From: Cavia porcellus
Lineage: Eukaryota; Chordata; Mammalia; Rodentia; Caviidae
Assembly (NCBI RefSeq): GCF_034190915.1
Contig: NW_026947486.1
Coordinates: forward strand, 106,732,812-106,796,811
DNA: 64,000 nt
Reading direction: 5' to 3'
Made by a program: the position numbers and the translations under genes. Below are positions 11,441 through 23,110 of the stretch, in pieces (positions within the stretch are counted from its first letter, which is position 1; every line of letters begins with the position of its first letter). Below the pieces are notes generated by a model. The model had not been told where the DNA came from and made no database searches. It saw only the letters and a list, made by a program, of their open reading frames with translations.

Positions 11441-13189
11441 TTGTTCACTACATGGGTTGAAAAGTGTGATATACTTTATACCTGATACCTGAATTATAAT
11501 CCGTGGTAAAATGTAAAGAAAATGATTTGCCATGCACATGCTTCACGTAGCTGCATAAGACCACAAACTAGTGTGAAATTTCTGCTTTTGAACCGTCACA
11601 TTTTTGGTGGATTCACACAGTCAGCACACATCATGCTGGTGATGGGCTGAGAATTATGCAGATAAGACACTAGGCAAGGTTTTAACTAAAAGTCATGACA
11701 AGAAGAGTAACTGCTACATATGGTTTAGGGAAGAAGATGAGCAGGAACTGGGGTATTGAGAAGGTTCTGGAAGAAAGGGCATGTAATAACAGCTGTGAAG
11801 AATTCACCTACATTGTATCATATTCGTAATCATGTATTCTACCCTGTCCCCATCACTGGCATTTACTGCACTGTCTTGCTCTGGAGACTGACATTCCCAC
11901 GGGTCCCCCTGAGACTGCCTTTGTTCCCACACATACCTGTCTTACTCCCAAGTCAGTTTCAAGTGTGGTTCCTTCTCTTTACACCATCTTTGCTGCTCTG
12001 AAGGACAGGGTATGCGACCTCCTAATGAAACTCTGAATTCCTCTTTAGAAAGACAAATACAGTTTTTCCTGCATTTAAAAATTTTTTCCACAATAAATAC
12101 AAGAGAGTTTTCCTGGTAGGAAAACTAATAAGTGCAATTTTAAAAAACCCTTTATTTGGGTCAAGGATTGAATGAGTTTAATATTTTATGTTTTAACAGT
12201 GGAAAATTTCTGGACTGATAATAATTACTTTGACATGCACTCAATCGTGGCTTTTGTTTTTCTGTGGAACATCACAGTCATTGTGAGCACACGAAGCCAG
12301 CTGTCCTGTCTTGGATGATTAGATTGGCAGTGGGACATGGCTGCTTTGCCCGGCCATCTTCACTAAGAGCTGTCTTCTTTTTGAAGAGGCAGAATTGGCT
12401 GTTGGCAGCAAAATTCCTCTGCATGAACCCCTGACACCCTTGCCTTTGGGCTCAGCTCTGCTCTTTGTCCAGTGGTCTAGTTTTAGGAAGGAGGATATAC
12501 ATGGATGATCGTGCCTTCTGTGGCTACAGGGACACTGGATGCCTCATTACAGTTGAAACACTGGGTTAGCAGAATGTAAAGTAGTAAATTATACCACCGA
12601 AGAAACCACCTCAGATTTGTGTTAATGAAATGTTCTGAAACACATGAACTTAAAATTTAATATAAATATTCAGGAAAATATGCTTCCATTTTAGAAAAAA
12701 ATGAAGTCAAAGACAGGAAGGTTTTTAATTTATATTATTTTAATGGCAACAGTGAATGCTTGATCTGAGACTGGTGAAGATCTCTAAACTGTTTATACTC
12801 AAGCTTTGCTTCTCTCAAAGCAACCAGGGAAGGGTCAATTTTCCAACACAAATGCTTTCAATTTTATTCAGACAATGAAACATGATACTACAGAATGCCA
12901 GCATTATTTTACACCATTACTGTTTATTGAGGGCACATGTCAAACTGAGGACAAAAAACTTAGATTCAGCATTTAACTCCATTGTTGATTGGATGATCTT
13001 TAGCTCATTAGCCGTCTTTGCATTTGTAAAATGAGAAAACCCCTAACATTTGCTTTGCCTGTGTTGCAGCACTATTGTGAGTATAAGGGAGGAAATACGG
13101 ATGAGTGCACATTATAAAATGTGATGTGATATGCTTGTGTTTCTTGCATAAAATCAGAGTAATCGAGTTCAATTAGGTTCCCACATATT
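11441..13189. other. no gene; unassigned DNA
   Basis: No coding or RNA feature can be supported. An 81-codon frame at 11,756-12,001 has no family signature. 12,200-12,520 has balanced composition and no repeat words, so it may be unique sequence. Confidence 0.4.
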
Positions 13190-14160
13190 TCTCTTTAAAA
13201 ATTAAGTAAGTTTGTTGGTTCGTTTTAGTTATACATAGTGATAATACTCATCAGAGGGATTTGTGCCTGCGCATGATCTTACTTTTCATTTTCCCACTCT
13301 TCCCCTCCCTTCATACCTTCCTCCAGTCCTTAGTTTCAGAAGCTTGCTTTCCATTTTATCCTTTTTTCTCATTAATTTCTTTTTCTTCCTTTACCTTCCA
13401 ATTTGAGCATTTTCTCCCTATTTCACAATATTCATTATAAATGTTGGTTCTTAGTTACACATTTGTTTTTTCACACCACAGAAACAATATTATATGTACA
13501 CATGTGGTTCTGATGTATTTCACTTAAGAGTATGTTCTCAAGGTGCCTCCATTTACCTAGAAATACCCCAAGTTCATCATTCATTCTCCATGACTGAGTA
13601 GTATGCCATTGTATTTTTTAAAAAGCCACTTCTTTATCATTTCATCAGTTGAAGAGCATTTGGACTGTTTCAAAGATTTGGCTATTAGAAACTGTGCTGC
13701 TATAAACATGAGTGTGTATATAACACCTTGGCATGCATGATGTTTTCAATACTTTGAAGAAAATATTGAAAAAGGGATGGGAAAAATTTTTGTGAGCTGT
13801 TGTTTAGATAAAAGACTAATACTTAGAATGCATAAAGAACTAAAAATATCATACCCCTGAATTTAAAGATCCATTCAAAAATGGACATCTAAAATTAATA
13901 TACACTTCTCAGAGAAGTAATGCAGATGGCAAATAAATATATGAAAAATGTTCAATGGAGAGATGCATCTTAAACAACACAGAGATTCCACCTTACCCCA
14001 CAAAGAATGGATAGCCTCAAGAAATTAGTCAATAACAAATGCTGGCAAGGCCATTGGGAAAAAGGAATCCTTCTCTGCTGTTGGTGGGAGTGTAGACTGG
14101 TACAGCCACTGTGGAAATCAGTGCAGAGATTTCTCAAAAAACTAAAATTGGAAGTTTAGT
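13190..14160 (-). mobile_element. L1 fragment with probable 5' inversion
   Basis: 13,190-13,740 is antisense L1. It carries the 3' end on the left, then 'tgactgagtagtatgccatt', 'tttatcatttcatcagttga' and 'aaactgtgctgctataaaca'. From about 13,745 the orientation flips to sense: 'gatgggaaaaatttttg', 'agactaatacttagaatg', 'tcaataacaaatgctggcaa' and 'gttggtgggagtgtagactg'. The sense part is ORF2 sequence just upstream of the antisense part, and the 5'-most ends of both meet at the junction. That is the layout made by twin priming of a single minus-strand L1. Two separate head-to-head insertions are the alternative. Confidence 0.65.
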
Positions 14161-14754
14161 TTGATCTGTCATATTTCTTATAAATAATTACTTTGCATGG
14201 TTATAAAAAAGGCAATTTCTTCACCTCCAAATAAACTTTTAGGTGACAATCCTACAACATTCCAAATGTGAAGCAGTTGTTGCCAATTAGGCATACCTAA
14301 TGGTACATAGGTTTTTGAAATTGAAAATTAAAAAAAAATTAACTCTGTAATCATCATGAATAATAGAGAGTTGGGAAAGTGTTTATGATGCATTCCATTT
14401 TCTCCCAGCTTGAAGATAAGCAAAGTGGCCTTATTTATAAAATACTTATATAAGAAACATTGCTTCCTACAGAGCAAAATAGGCTGATTCTGAAGCACAC
14501 TGGTGTCAGCCAGTATAATGAAGTGGGTATTGATTCTTCCAAGGCTGACTTGAGCCAGAATAGAGGAGCAACTTGAGGCTCAGTTAATGTTCCAGTCACC
14601 AAAGTAGAGGGAAAGATACTTTATTTCTCAGCTTCTGACTAGGGGAGAAGATGTTAGTCTCCACAGGTTAAAGGAAGAAGTAAGGGAGGAGAGGACAGGA
14701 AGGGAAAGAAGTAATATCCATGGACAATTACTTGGGAAATATTTTAGGTTTATG
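14161..14754. other. unassigned segment between L1 fragments
   Basis: Roughly 590 bp with no L1, SINE or LTR words. It sits where about 170 bp of L1 would be expected if the flanking sense fragments were one element. It has no gene. Confidence 0.45.
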
Positions 14755-15290
14755 TCCTAAGTGTCCATAAATCAATGAATAAAGAAAACATGTAGTATAC
14801 ACATGATGAAATACTATTTAGCTTTAAAAAGGAAGGAAATCTTGGCATTTCCAGCAGTGTGGATGAACCCGGAGGATATCATGTTAAGTAAAATAAGCAA
14901 GAGACAGAAGAAAAAATACTTTCACATCCCATTAATATGTGAAATCTAAAAAGTTGAACTCGGTACATAAAGAATAGAAAGGTGGTTGCCAGAGGCTGGG
15001 TGTTAGGGAGATCGCAGATGTTGGCTAAAAGGCACAAAGTTTAACTAGAAAGAATAAGTTCTGGGGATCTATCATACAGCATGATAACTACACATACTAA
15101 CAGTATATTGCTAATAATAATATATTATATATTTTAAAACTAGTAAAAGAATAGATTTTAAGTGTTCTTACCACAAAAATGCCAAGTGTGTGAACTAATG
15201 TTCATGTTACTCAACTTTGCTAAGCCATTCTACAATGTATGTTTAAAAACATCATGTCATACCCAGTAAATATGTATAGTATGTTTATCG
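14755..15290 (+). mobile_element. L1 ORF2 3' end and 3' UTR, sense
   Basis: It begins 'cctaagtgtccataaatcaa' and continues 'aaatactatttagctttaaa', 'gtggatgaacccggaggata', 'catgttaagtaaaataagca', 'gtggttgccagaggctgggt' and then 'aactagaaagaataagttct'. This is the standard order of the L1 ORF2 terminus and old 3' UTR. It is diverged and cannot encode reverse transcriptase. Confidence 0.85.
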
Positions 15291-16197
15291 ATTATGAAAA
15301 TGAATTATACTAAAAAAGACTGTTACTAAGAGACTTTTTAACCTGGAAAATAACCACCAGGAATCAAAAGCAAGACATATGTGATATAAAACAGGACCTG
15401 AAAGCTTCACCTGGTTTAGACAGAGGAAAGAATAAATTTTGCAAAGGTTTCAATGTCTTTGCATGGCTGGATGCACAATTTGCCTAGGTGGAATTTCGGA
15501 GGAAGCAAGAAAATTAGTTTTGTATTTGACTCAGGGTATTAAAGGCTTCCTAAAGAGATTAAATCAAAACCTTATTATAGTCCACTAATGCTTTTATTAA
15601 TGCAGCAGATTTTTTTTTTTTTTTTTTTTTGCTTTTCAAATCTTTCAGTGAAACTTGTGTTTGCGAATATTATTAAACTTCTTGGGATTAAGGACTTTTA
15701 AAATGCCTTGTTTGCAAAGCCCCGTTATTCAGTTCTCAGCAGGAGTTCAGAAAGCCTTCTGGAGAGCTACCCATATCCCTCCTCAGTACTTGGGGGCTTA
15801 CAAGTGACAAAGGGAAGATGAAACAACTTTGGCAGAGGACTTTGGCCAAGGTGAGAGAGATGTTTGCAGTTGTTCACCACCTTTACCACGCCACCCTCTC
15901 ATCTTCCTCCCTGAGTCCACTGGGGATGAATATTTTAGAGACAGGGCAGCGTGGTTAGCCCCAAACAGAGAACTTTGTCTCAGCCTCTCTAGTGTGCTTC
16001 CCAGAGTTCTTCCTCTGGTAGGGTGCTCTTGCCTGGTTCTGGCTTCTCTGCTTTCTCTAGGCTCCTGCCTCTGCTGTTGCATGCTGCTGTCTTGCCTGTG
16101 GTGGTCCTTTTCCTCAACTCATCGGTTTAAAACTTGTTGCATCCTTCAGAACTCATCTCCAATGAATCTTTATCACCCCTTTTGCCACAAGCCAGAA
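15291..16197. other. no gene; poly-T tract
   Basis: A 21-T run lies at 15,610-15,630 without a recognisable element attached. The plus-strand frame 15,829-16,278 (149 codons) has hydrophobic, cysteine-rich stretches but no start context, family signature or splice evidence, and its 3' part lies in repeat copy B. I treat it as chance. Confidence 0.4.
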
Positions 16198-16385
16198 ATA
16201 AAGTTTTCAGTGATTTCTGTTTTTCCCAGCTCTGCATGGTCATCCGATCATCACAAAATCCTCCGGGCTCTAAGTTAAGAGGAGAAGGTGGAAGGAAAGA
16301 ATCCTATAGACTTTCTCATGGGAAAGGGCTTTTCTGTTCCTACATCAACTGTTCTGCGTTGCATCTGTTGATCCATCTGCCAGCT
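16198..16385 (+). repeat. inverted-pair repeat, copy B
   Basis: This is the partner of 9,362-9,545 in opposite orientation, about 6.7 kb away. Similarity starts near 'aaagttttcagtgatttctg' and fades near 'gcatctgttgatccatctgc'. A 5-10 bp indel region lies around 16,250-16,280. The pair could form a long but imperfect stem if both copies were on one transcript. Confidence 0.75.
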
Positions 16386-17077
16386 TGAAAGTAGAAGTTT
16401 CACCTCCTTTATTCTCTGACCCTTCTGGTGTAGCGCAGTGCTGTATATGAGGCTTCCCAGGCAGTGACCGAGTGCATGACAGACAGGAGCAATGTGTTTG
16501 TATTAGCAGGTATTCACATACTGCAGATTTACAAATTTGTGTGGTATAACACCAATAAAAGTAAATGAGCCAATCTTTGGGCAGATAGAACTGTCTCCAA
16601 ATTAAAACCAACCAACCACTGAGAAGCATAATTAAAGAAACAAAGAAAAGCTCAAACACATTGGCCCACAGCTCTCCCTAGGACACATAAGAGCATGCTA
16701 GGGAGGTACTCTTTGATAGTTACTAAGCATCTGTTTCAAAAAGACTTTTTTTTTAACTTATCACAAGCTTCTGAGTATGGGACAGATAGCTGTTTGTACT
16801 TAAGTGACCTTATTGACTTTTGTTTTCTCAAAAACAGATAACAAACTAAAAAGATTGTGCAGCCAACCAGTGGCCTGTAACACACCAAGTGTTCTTTTGT
16901 TTAATGCAGATCTGTTAAGGGGGCATCTGATTGTTCCTACCAGATGTGTGGATTGTTCCAGAAATCAATCACTCTATTCAACTAGGATCCTCCTGAGTTA
17001 ATTTGGCCTTTCAACCACCTCATTCTTTGTGTGTTGAAATTGATGATTGATGAGGCATCAAACTATCCAAAGCCTGC
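16386..17077. other. no recognised feature
   Basis: No gene, RNA or named repeat. The minus-strand 104-codon frame at 16,345-16,659 and the plus-strand frame at 16,804-17,001 lack any signature. Confidence 0.45.
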
Positions 17078-17083
17078 CACACG

Positions 17084-17127
<44 letters not shown>
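17078..17127. repeat. (CA)n microsatellite
   Basis: A CA dinucleotide run with a few CG interruptions at both ends. On the minus strand it encodes a Cys-Val run, which explains the short frame there. Confidence 0.95.
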
Positions 17128-17129
<2 letters not shown>

Positions 17130-17399
17130 GGATCAAACTCCCCTCCCTTGAAACAACAAAGTGAAAATTAGTTATTTTAGTAAGAAATGAAAAGCATCTG
17201 ATAAATTTAGTTAAATGTGATAAACCCAAATTTCTGGTGACATAATTTTCTGTTTTATATCCAGCATCAGAAGAATATCAGTTTCTTTATTGGGCACTAG
17301 AGGATGGACTTCTTTACTAATGAAGAAAAGGGAAAATGAGGCCAGATGTTACCTTTTTAACTACAAGTTTCTTTTGGGACAATGAGAGCGCCTAAGATT

Positions 17400-17530
17400 C
17401 CAGTCTTGTGTTGGCACTGATTATCAGTGTAATCTGAGCAAGCCTTCCACCCCAGTGGCTTCAGTCACCTTGTTAATAGATAAAGGAGTTGGACTAGATA
17501 TCTATGGACTCTTACAGCTCTGAGGGTCAC
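17400..17530 (+). repeat. MIR-like relic
   Basis: The words 'taatctgagcaagcctt', 'gcttcagtcaccttgttaat' and 'aggagttggactagatat' followed by 'cttacagctctgag' match the 3' half of a MIR/MIR3-type SINE ('gttggactagatgatctc...ccttccagctct'). It is old and diverged. Confidence 0.5.
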
Positions 17531-18737
17531 AACTGTGTGAAACATCTTTGTCTTTATCATCTTTGTCTTCACATGCTGTCATTTCTCGGTGGCAGCTTCT
17601 TGGAATGTAAAATCATACTCACTTGTGGGTATTTCTTAGATCCTATTGCCACAGTAGAAGAGGGTATTAGCTTCCAGAGTTGTGCTCCACAGAATACAAG
17701 ATATGCTGTGCATGTAAAATTTCTAGAACCTAGGATGAAAAAGATCAGTTTTTGTATTGATTGTATATTGAAAGGACAATATTTTAGTTATGTTTGGTTA
17801 AACAGAATATACGGTAAACTTTTCTTTCACTTTTATCCATATGCTACGCAGAAAATTTAAATGTAACCTGAAATTCGACACCTGCTGGATTAGACAGAAA
17901 GCAGCACTGATGTAGCCCCAACACTCAGCCAGTCCCCAAGAGCAAAAGAGTCTTCTCCTTAACTCATCAACAAAATTCAAGGAAACAAGACATGGCAACT
18001 CGAATGAATTCCACTTTAGTTGCTACTTCTTGTCTGAGTTTCTGAACATCAGTTGACTGCTCTATCTGGCTGCCTGGGGCGATATTTAGTACTGCTTGGT
18101 CTATTTACAGAAAGGAAAAAGGGGGCAAGGAGTGTGGCCATCCATCTTTTCTTTTCTTTCTGTTTTTTTGGTGAAATGAGTTCCTTCCACTAGATTTTTC
18201 TTGTAATGGAGGGATTTTTAAAGGAAACTAAGGAAGGGACCACGGAATGTGTGGTTTGATTGGAATCGAACTGATTTCAAAAATGGAGTAAACAGCCACC
18301 AATTTCACGTTTGTTCCTTATCAATGCATAGGCTGTTTTCCAGAGATCCACCATCCACACATGTTCAGTAGATCGTCAATTATTTGAGGTTGGGCCCTTC
18401 TAAGAACCTCAAGTAGGGAGGGGAGCTTCTCTTGGTAGTTCTCTTGGCTCTCTAAGCTATAGATAGCTGCCTAACTTTTGTGGATGGCTAAGATTGGGGT
18501 CTTCAAAATGAATTTGGAACAGATTTTCAGCATAATTAAAACTCTTGCCTTAAATCAGACTCTACTGAATTATATCTTGGGATCTTTATAAGTCACAGCA
18601 TTTTGTGACTTGGGGGTCATTGAGAAAGAGATTTTGAATTACTATATCCATAACAGGGCAAATTTAGCTTCATCTGTAGTACTGTTAATATTTTGTCAAG
18701 GCAATGGAGCATTAGTAAAAAAATTCTAGGAAATAAA
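17531..18737. other. no recognised feature
   Basis: The 118-codon plus-strand frame at 17,504-17,860 is the largest open stretch. It ends without a recognisable domain and has no splice context I can defend. No named repeat was identified. Confidence 0.45.
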
Positions 18738-18945
18738 CCAGGTGAAGTGGCGCATGTTTATAATCCCAGCTGCTTGGGAGGTTGAGGCAGCATTTCAAAT
18801 TTGAGGCCAGTTTGGGCAAGTTAGTAAGACCCTGTCTGAAAATTTTAAAAAGTTATGAGGTGTGCTGGGGATATACCTTAATGATAGAGAGACCCTATGC
18901 TCAGTTTTCAGTACTTCCAATAGTAATAACAGAAACAGCAACAGT
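18738..18945 (+). repeat. B1-dID composite SINE
   Basis: The B1 part reads 'gtggcgcatgtttataatcc', 'gcttgggaggttgaggcag', 'tttgaggccagtttgggcaa' and 'agaccctgtctgaaaa'. After a short A-rich link the ID-like part follows ('gtgctggggatataccttaa', 'gagagaccctatgctcagtt'). It is a complete but diverged composite in sense orientation. Confidence 0.85.
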
Positions 18946-19049
18946 AATAGTAATCTTATGTATTCACAGTGGCCAGAGGCTTATCCTAAAAATTTCAAAT
19001 AAATACCACTTCACTGAGTCAAAGAGTTGATTTAGAGTATCCTTGTTAC

Positions 19050-19240
19050 CTGAATTATTTTGGGGGTAGCTGCCATTTATAAGCTATGTGACCTTGGGTA
19101 AATAATTTCTGTAAGTTACACTTGTAAAGAAACAATCATAGTAGTCTACTCTACATATGTTTATTGTGAGAATTTCATAAGTTACTCTGTGTATTTCCTG
19201 CACCTCACAGTGGTACACCCTGATTAACAGTTGAGGAGGA
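19050..19240 (+). repeat. MIR SINE relic
   Basis: The words 'taagctatgtgaccttgggt', 'aaataatttctgtaagtt', 'attgtgagaatttcataagt' and 'cctcacagtggtac' follow the MIR core ('agctgtgtgaccttgggcaa...ttgtgaggattaaatgag'). Confidence 0.6.
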
Positions 19241-21994
19241 TTGTAGAATGAATAGGTGAGTGGATTCATTAGTATCGCTGTGAAAAGTACATGCTTACAG
19301 AGGTGCCCTCCTTTTAAATCAATCTGCAAGCATCAAGATTTAGTCTCGGAGCTAATTGCCAAAACCTAATTAGTTTCTCAGTCAAGTGTATCTTAGATGC
19401 ATCGTATCTCCATTTCTCTGGCATTTTCACAAAATACGTGTTAGACAAAGTTGGAAATGTAGAGAAGACATATTGTGCTAATTGCTGTAGAGCCTTCTGC
19501 TGGCCACACTACAAATTTTATATTGCAGAGATATTTAGAAGATCAGATTGTCACCAAATATGAGAAAAATAAACACAGGTAGTTCATGATCAAATCTAAA
19601 TAAATTCTATGTAAGAAGCCTTTAAATGGACAACGGTTTTGGTTGGTAGTTGTGTATTATTTTGAAACATGGACACTTAACTGCTTGAAGGAAAAAGTAG
19701 AATTTTCTGAACTGCTTTTATAACCTCCCCTCCAGCTAGAATGAATGGGAAGGGAGATAGTCTGCCAGACTTTTCTTAGAGAACAGCTGTAGGAGGATAG
19801 GATGTTAATGCAAGAAAGGGACCTTACATGAGCCGTGATGCAGGATACTTTTTATCGGGTGAAGTTTATAAAAGGAAGCATCATCCTTTATTCCTCAGGA
19901 GAGATTTTCTCTTAAGTTCATTGTCAGACTACATTCATAACTTACATGGCATTTGAATGACACCTCGGAGAGGATACATTTGGAAACCTCTCGTATTTAG
20001 AGTTGTAGCTACGGAGAATAAAAGTGACATGCTTTGAAGTTAGGTCAAGTGTAGAGCGATTCAACCCTGGCGTGATTCTGTGGAATTCCAATTAGAAGCC
20101 TGATCACTTCCATAGCCTCGTTTTATTGTTTTTTAACCCCATGAATCATTTTAAGGCATCTCTGTGAACTAGCAGGAGGAGTAGCAAATAATAGGACTTC
20201 TCACATGCATGGGGACGAAGTGAGCAAGAGAAAAAAGAGATGCCACAAGAGTAAGGGAGGACAGATATACAGTGGGCACAGCAGGTGCCGCAGTGAGCTG
20301 GATCACTAAATTAAGTCTGTCGGGGCTGTCCCCTAACCCGTTTGTTTGAGTGAATATAAGGAAATACGCATTCACAATGTCATTTTTTTATTTTCAATTT
20401 AGTTAACAGCTTTTCAAATCGACATGGTATTTTACAGCAATTAACTCTCATTACAAATCTTAAAAACATTTTTATGGATAATTACATGCCTAATTATTGT
20501 TCCTTCACTTTCATTTAATCTAAAAGAATTTAACTGTGCCATTTTGACAAGTGCTTAGCGTTTTTAGAACCAATAGTGAATATTCCATTACTGAAATATT
20601 CCATACACTTTCCCAAGCTTTCCCCCAATTCAAAACTGTCTATAACTTTAGTGATTCCCTGTCAATACACTAGTTGCATGCTCACTGTCACACCTGTAAT
20701 TGCTTGGGAGGGAATGTCAACCACTACCAGGGAAAAGTGTTTCTGACAATGTGACAGCAGGGTCAATTAATCAGTGAGCACAAGAGAAGAACTAAGCTCC
20801 ATATTTTCTGATGGTGATGTCTGCTCGGCAGCAGGCCACCAAGTGAGCTATTGATCTATTGGAACCCAGCCCATCTGGATTTCCACAATTGGTTTGCCGT
20901 CATCAGGCTATTAAACTGTGTATTTAAGGAAGGTGAAAAAATAAAAAGGATAATTTGTTTGACTTAACAGGTTTAAACTACAGACCAAAATGAATGCGGT
21001 AGGCATTAGCAATAGGCTAGTGGAGTGGCAGAAATACTGTAGATATATTGCATGAACCTCTGAAATTCCATTAATGGTCTGAGATAGCATCTAAAATGGC
21101 ATTTGCGATGGGTAAGTATGAGGTAAAATATGAGGGATATCAGTAAGTGATACATTTACAATGAGTTTTAAATAAATAAGTCAGGCAGAATAGAAAAAAA
21201 GCAGGTGCATGTTTAAGTTCAGATACGTATTTTGCTGTGTAACCTCTGTTTAAATAGTTTTTCAGAGGGATGAATTAGATAATGAATTTCACACATACTC
21301 AGTAGATACTCAGAAACGCTCTTTTCTTTATCCCCATACATCTTAGATTTGTGTTATTCTGTAAGAATACACTTTGAAGATCCTCCACTTTGAAGGTCAC
21401 TTCTTTCCAAGGAAAATTATTTTATTTATTAATTGATGGTGTAAGAATGAACCATTATTAATTTGTAGACACAGATAGTTTTTTATGATCTTTATAAACT
21501 TTCCTATCCTATTATAATATCACCTTTAAATTTATTGCTTTTTATCCAACCAATGCTAAGGTAATTAAAATTAACTTTGTCAAAAACAAGAGAGGGACCC
21601 CGGAGTAGTGCAACAATTGTCCTGGAAAATGAACACATCTTATTTGTCTAGAATATATGAAGCTATTGTGTGAGACTAATGCATTATATGCAAATAATAT
21701 TTTATAGGTTTTTCACTACTGTTTTATTCTACTTGATTATCTTGATGTTTGTTTTCCTAATTTCTACAGTTCAAAGCAGAGGACAATGATCTGTCTCTAG
21801 TGTTGACAGTTGACAGGGATAAATGACAAATGCTGGTCCATATATATAGGTGTGAGTGACAGACTCCGTAACCCACTGCCCTTCTGTCCCACACACACTG
21901 TTCCCTTCAGCCTGGACAGGTGATTCTCACACAGCATGGCTTTGTTGCATTTATTCTTAGGAACACTGTTAAGGGGTTGCCTTCATTGTGATGA
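19241..21994. other. apparently unique stretch, candidate conserved non-coding DNA
   Basis: Over 2.7 kb I recognise no SINE, LINE or LTR, which is unusual for this window. The part from about 20,380 to 20,960 is rich in homeodomain-type TAATTA/ATTA words ('ttagttaaca', 'aattaactctca', 'gcctaattattg', 'gtcaattaatca') beside balanced sequence. This suggests a regulatory element but does not prove it. No coding frame is supported. Confidence 0.35.
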
Positions 21995-22800
21995 ATCACT
22001 CATTTAGAGAACATTTATTGAGCCCCTTTACTGGAGCAGGAACATGGGCAGGTGAGGAGAGACCATGCAGGTGCTCGAAGTATAGACTCACTTCTTCTAA
22101 AGGTGCTAATAGTCTAACATAGAGGCTCTAACATAAACAAGTGTAGCAAAGGAGGGCCAGATTGTTGGAGTTAAGAGGAATGAAGGGTTATTTCCAGTTG
22201 GGGCACTTGTGAAAGGCTTCACCCATTTTTTCCTTCATTCCACAAGCACATGGGCAAGAGATCATACTACCCTGTGGATACAGAGATAAATAAAATGCTC
22301 TGCCCACAGGAGTTTAACTTTTAAGGAGAGGCAGGTCTGCAGATTACCAGCCAGGCTGTAATAGGGTTAAGTGTTACAGAGAACTAAGGTAAGAATGAAG
22401 TGCTGTAGGACCTCTGTGTGCCTGTATTTGGGGAAACCCAGAGAAGAGTCTTGAATGAAGCAGCGCTTGAAGATGGTTTTCATTAGCAAGTTTATAGTCT
22501 GGGGACTGTGACCGCATGCTGCACACAAGTAATCGCAATACCGGGCATAAGGTGCCAAGTTCCTTAGTAGAAATTCAGACAAGGCCTGCAAGGGAGAGCT
22601 TGGGGCCAATATGTTTATTTTCAGCTGGTTCTCTGGTAAGGATTTACGAAAGAGGTCAAATTGGAGCTGGCCCTTATAGGAAAATAGGAATTCAGCAGGG
22701 AAAGGAATGCATGTATGTATGGGGGCGATAAAACAGAAAAGGAGCAACACCAAGAGGCCTGTTAGTGATGAGTGCTGTCACGTGGCTGAAATGGACCTCT
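21995..22800 (-). repeat. L2-like ancient repeat fragments
   Basis: 'gagaacatttattgagcccc', 'caggaacatgggcaggtga', 'atacagagataaataaaatg' and 'aaggaatgcatg' resemble the reverse-complemented L2-type 3' regions seen widely in mammals ('aacatttattgagcacctac', 'gggatacagagatgaataag', 'gaagtcttgaatgaag'). Two or more overlapping copies may be present. The exact family and edges are uncertain. Frames on both strands here (22,367-22,970) are by-products. Confidence 0.45.
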
Positions 22801-22959
22801 GCTGGCCTGTGATTTGGCCCGAGGAAAATGGAAAATGCAGGATGCAGCCAAATCACTGCAAGTGCTGAATGCCCAAGTGAGCCATAGGACTTTATTGGTA
22901 GGCCGAGGGAATGGTGTGTCTCTTCTTCTGTCTGTGCTTTGAGGTTGAGGCAACAGTAA

Positions 22960-23110
22960 TTAAAAAGCAAAGAACCAGACTACCTGGGTTCAAAAATTGC
23001 CCCAGCCCACCCTGGCTGTGGGAACTTGAGCGAGTCGCTTAGCTTCTGTGTCAAATGGGGTTGACAGTAATGCTGTACTGCGCAGGCACAGTCTATGGGA
23101 ATGGTTTTAG
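22960..23110 (+). repeat. MIR SINE relic
   Basis: 'accagactacctgggttcaa', 'ggctgtgggaacttgagcga', 'gtcgcttagcttctgtgtca' and 'aaatggggttgacagtaatg' follow the MIR body in order. The copy is sense-oriented and moderately preserved. Confidence 0.75.

Noticed and set aside
15829..16278. 149-codon frame as a membrane protein
   Set aside because: No start context, domain or splice evidence, and its end lies in a repeat that also occurs at 9.4 kb.
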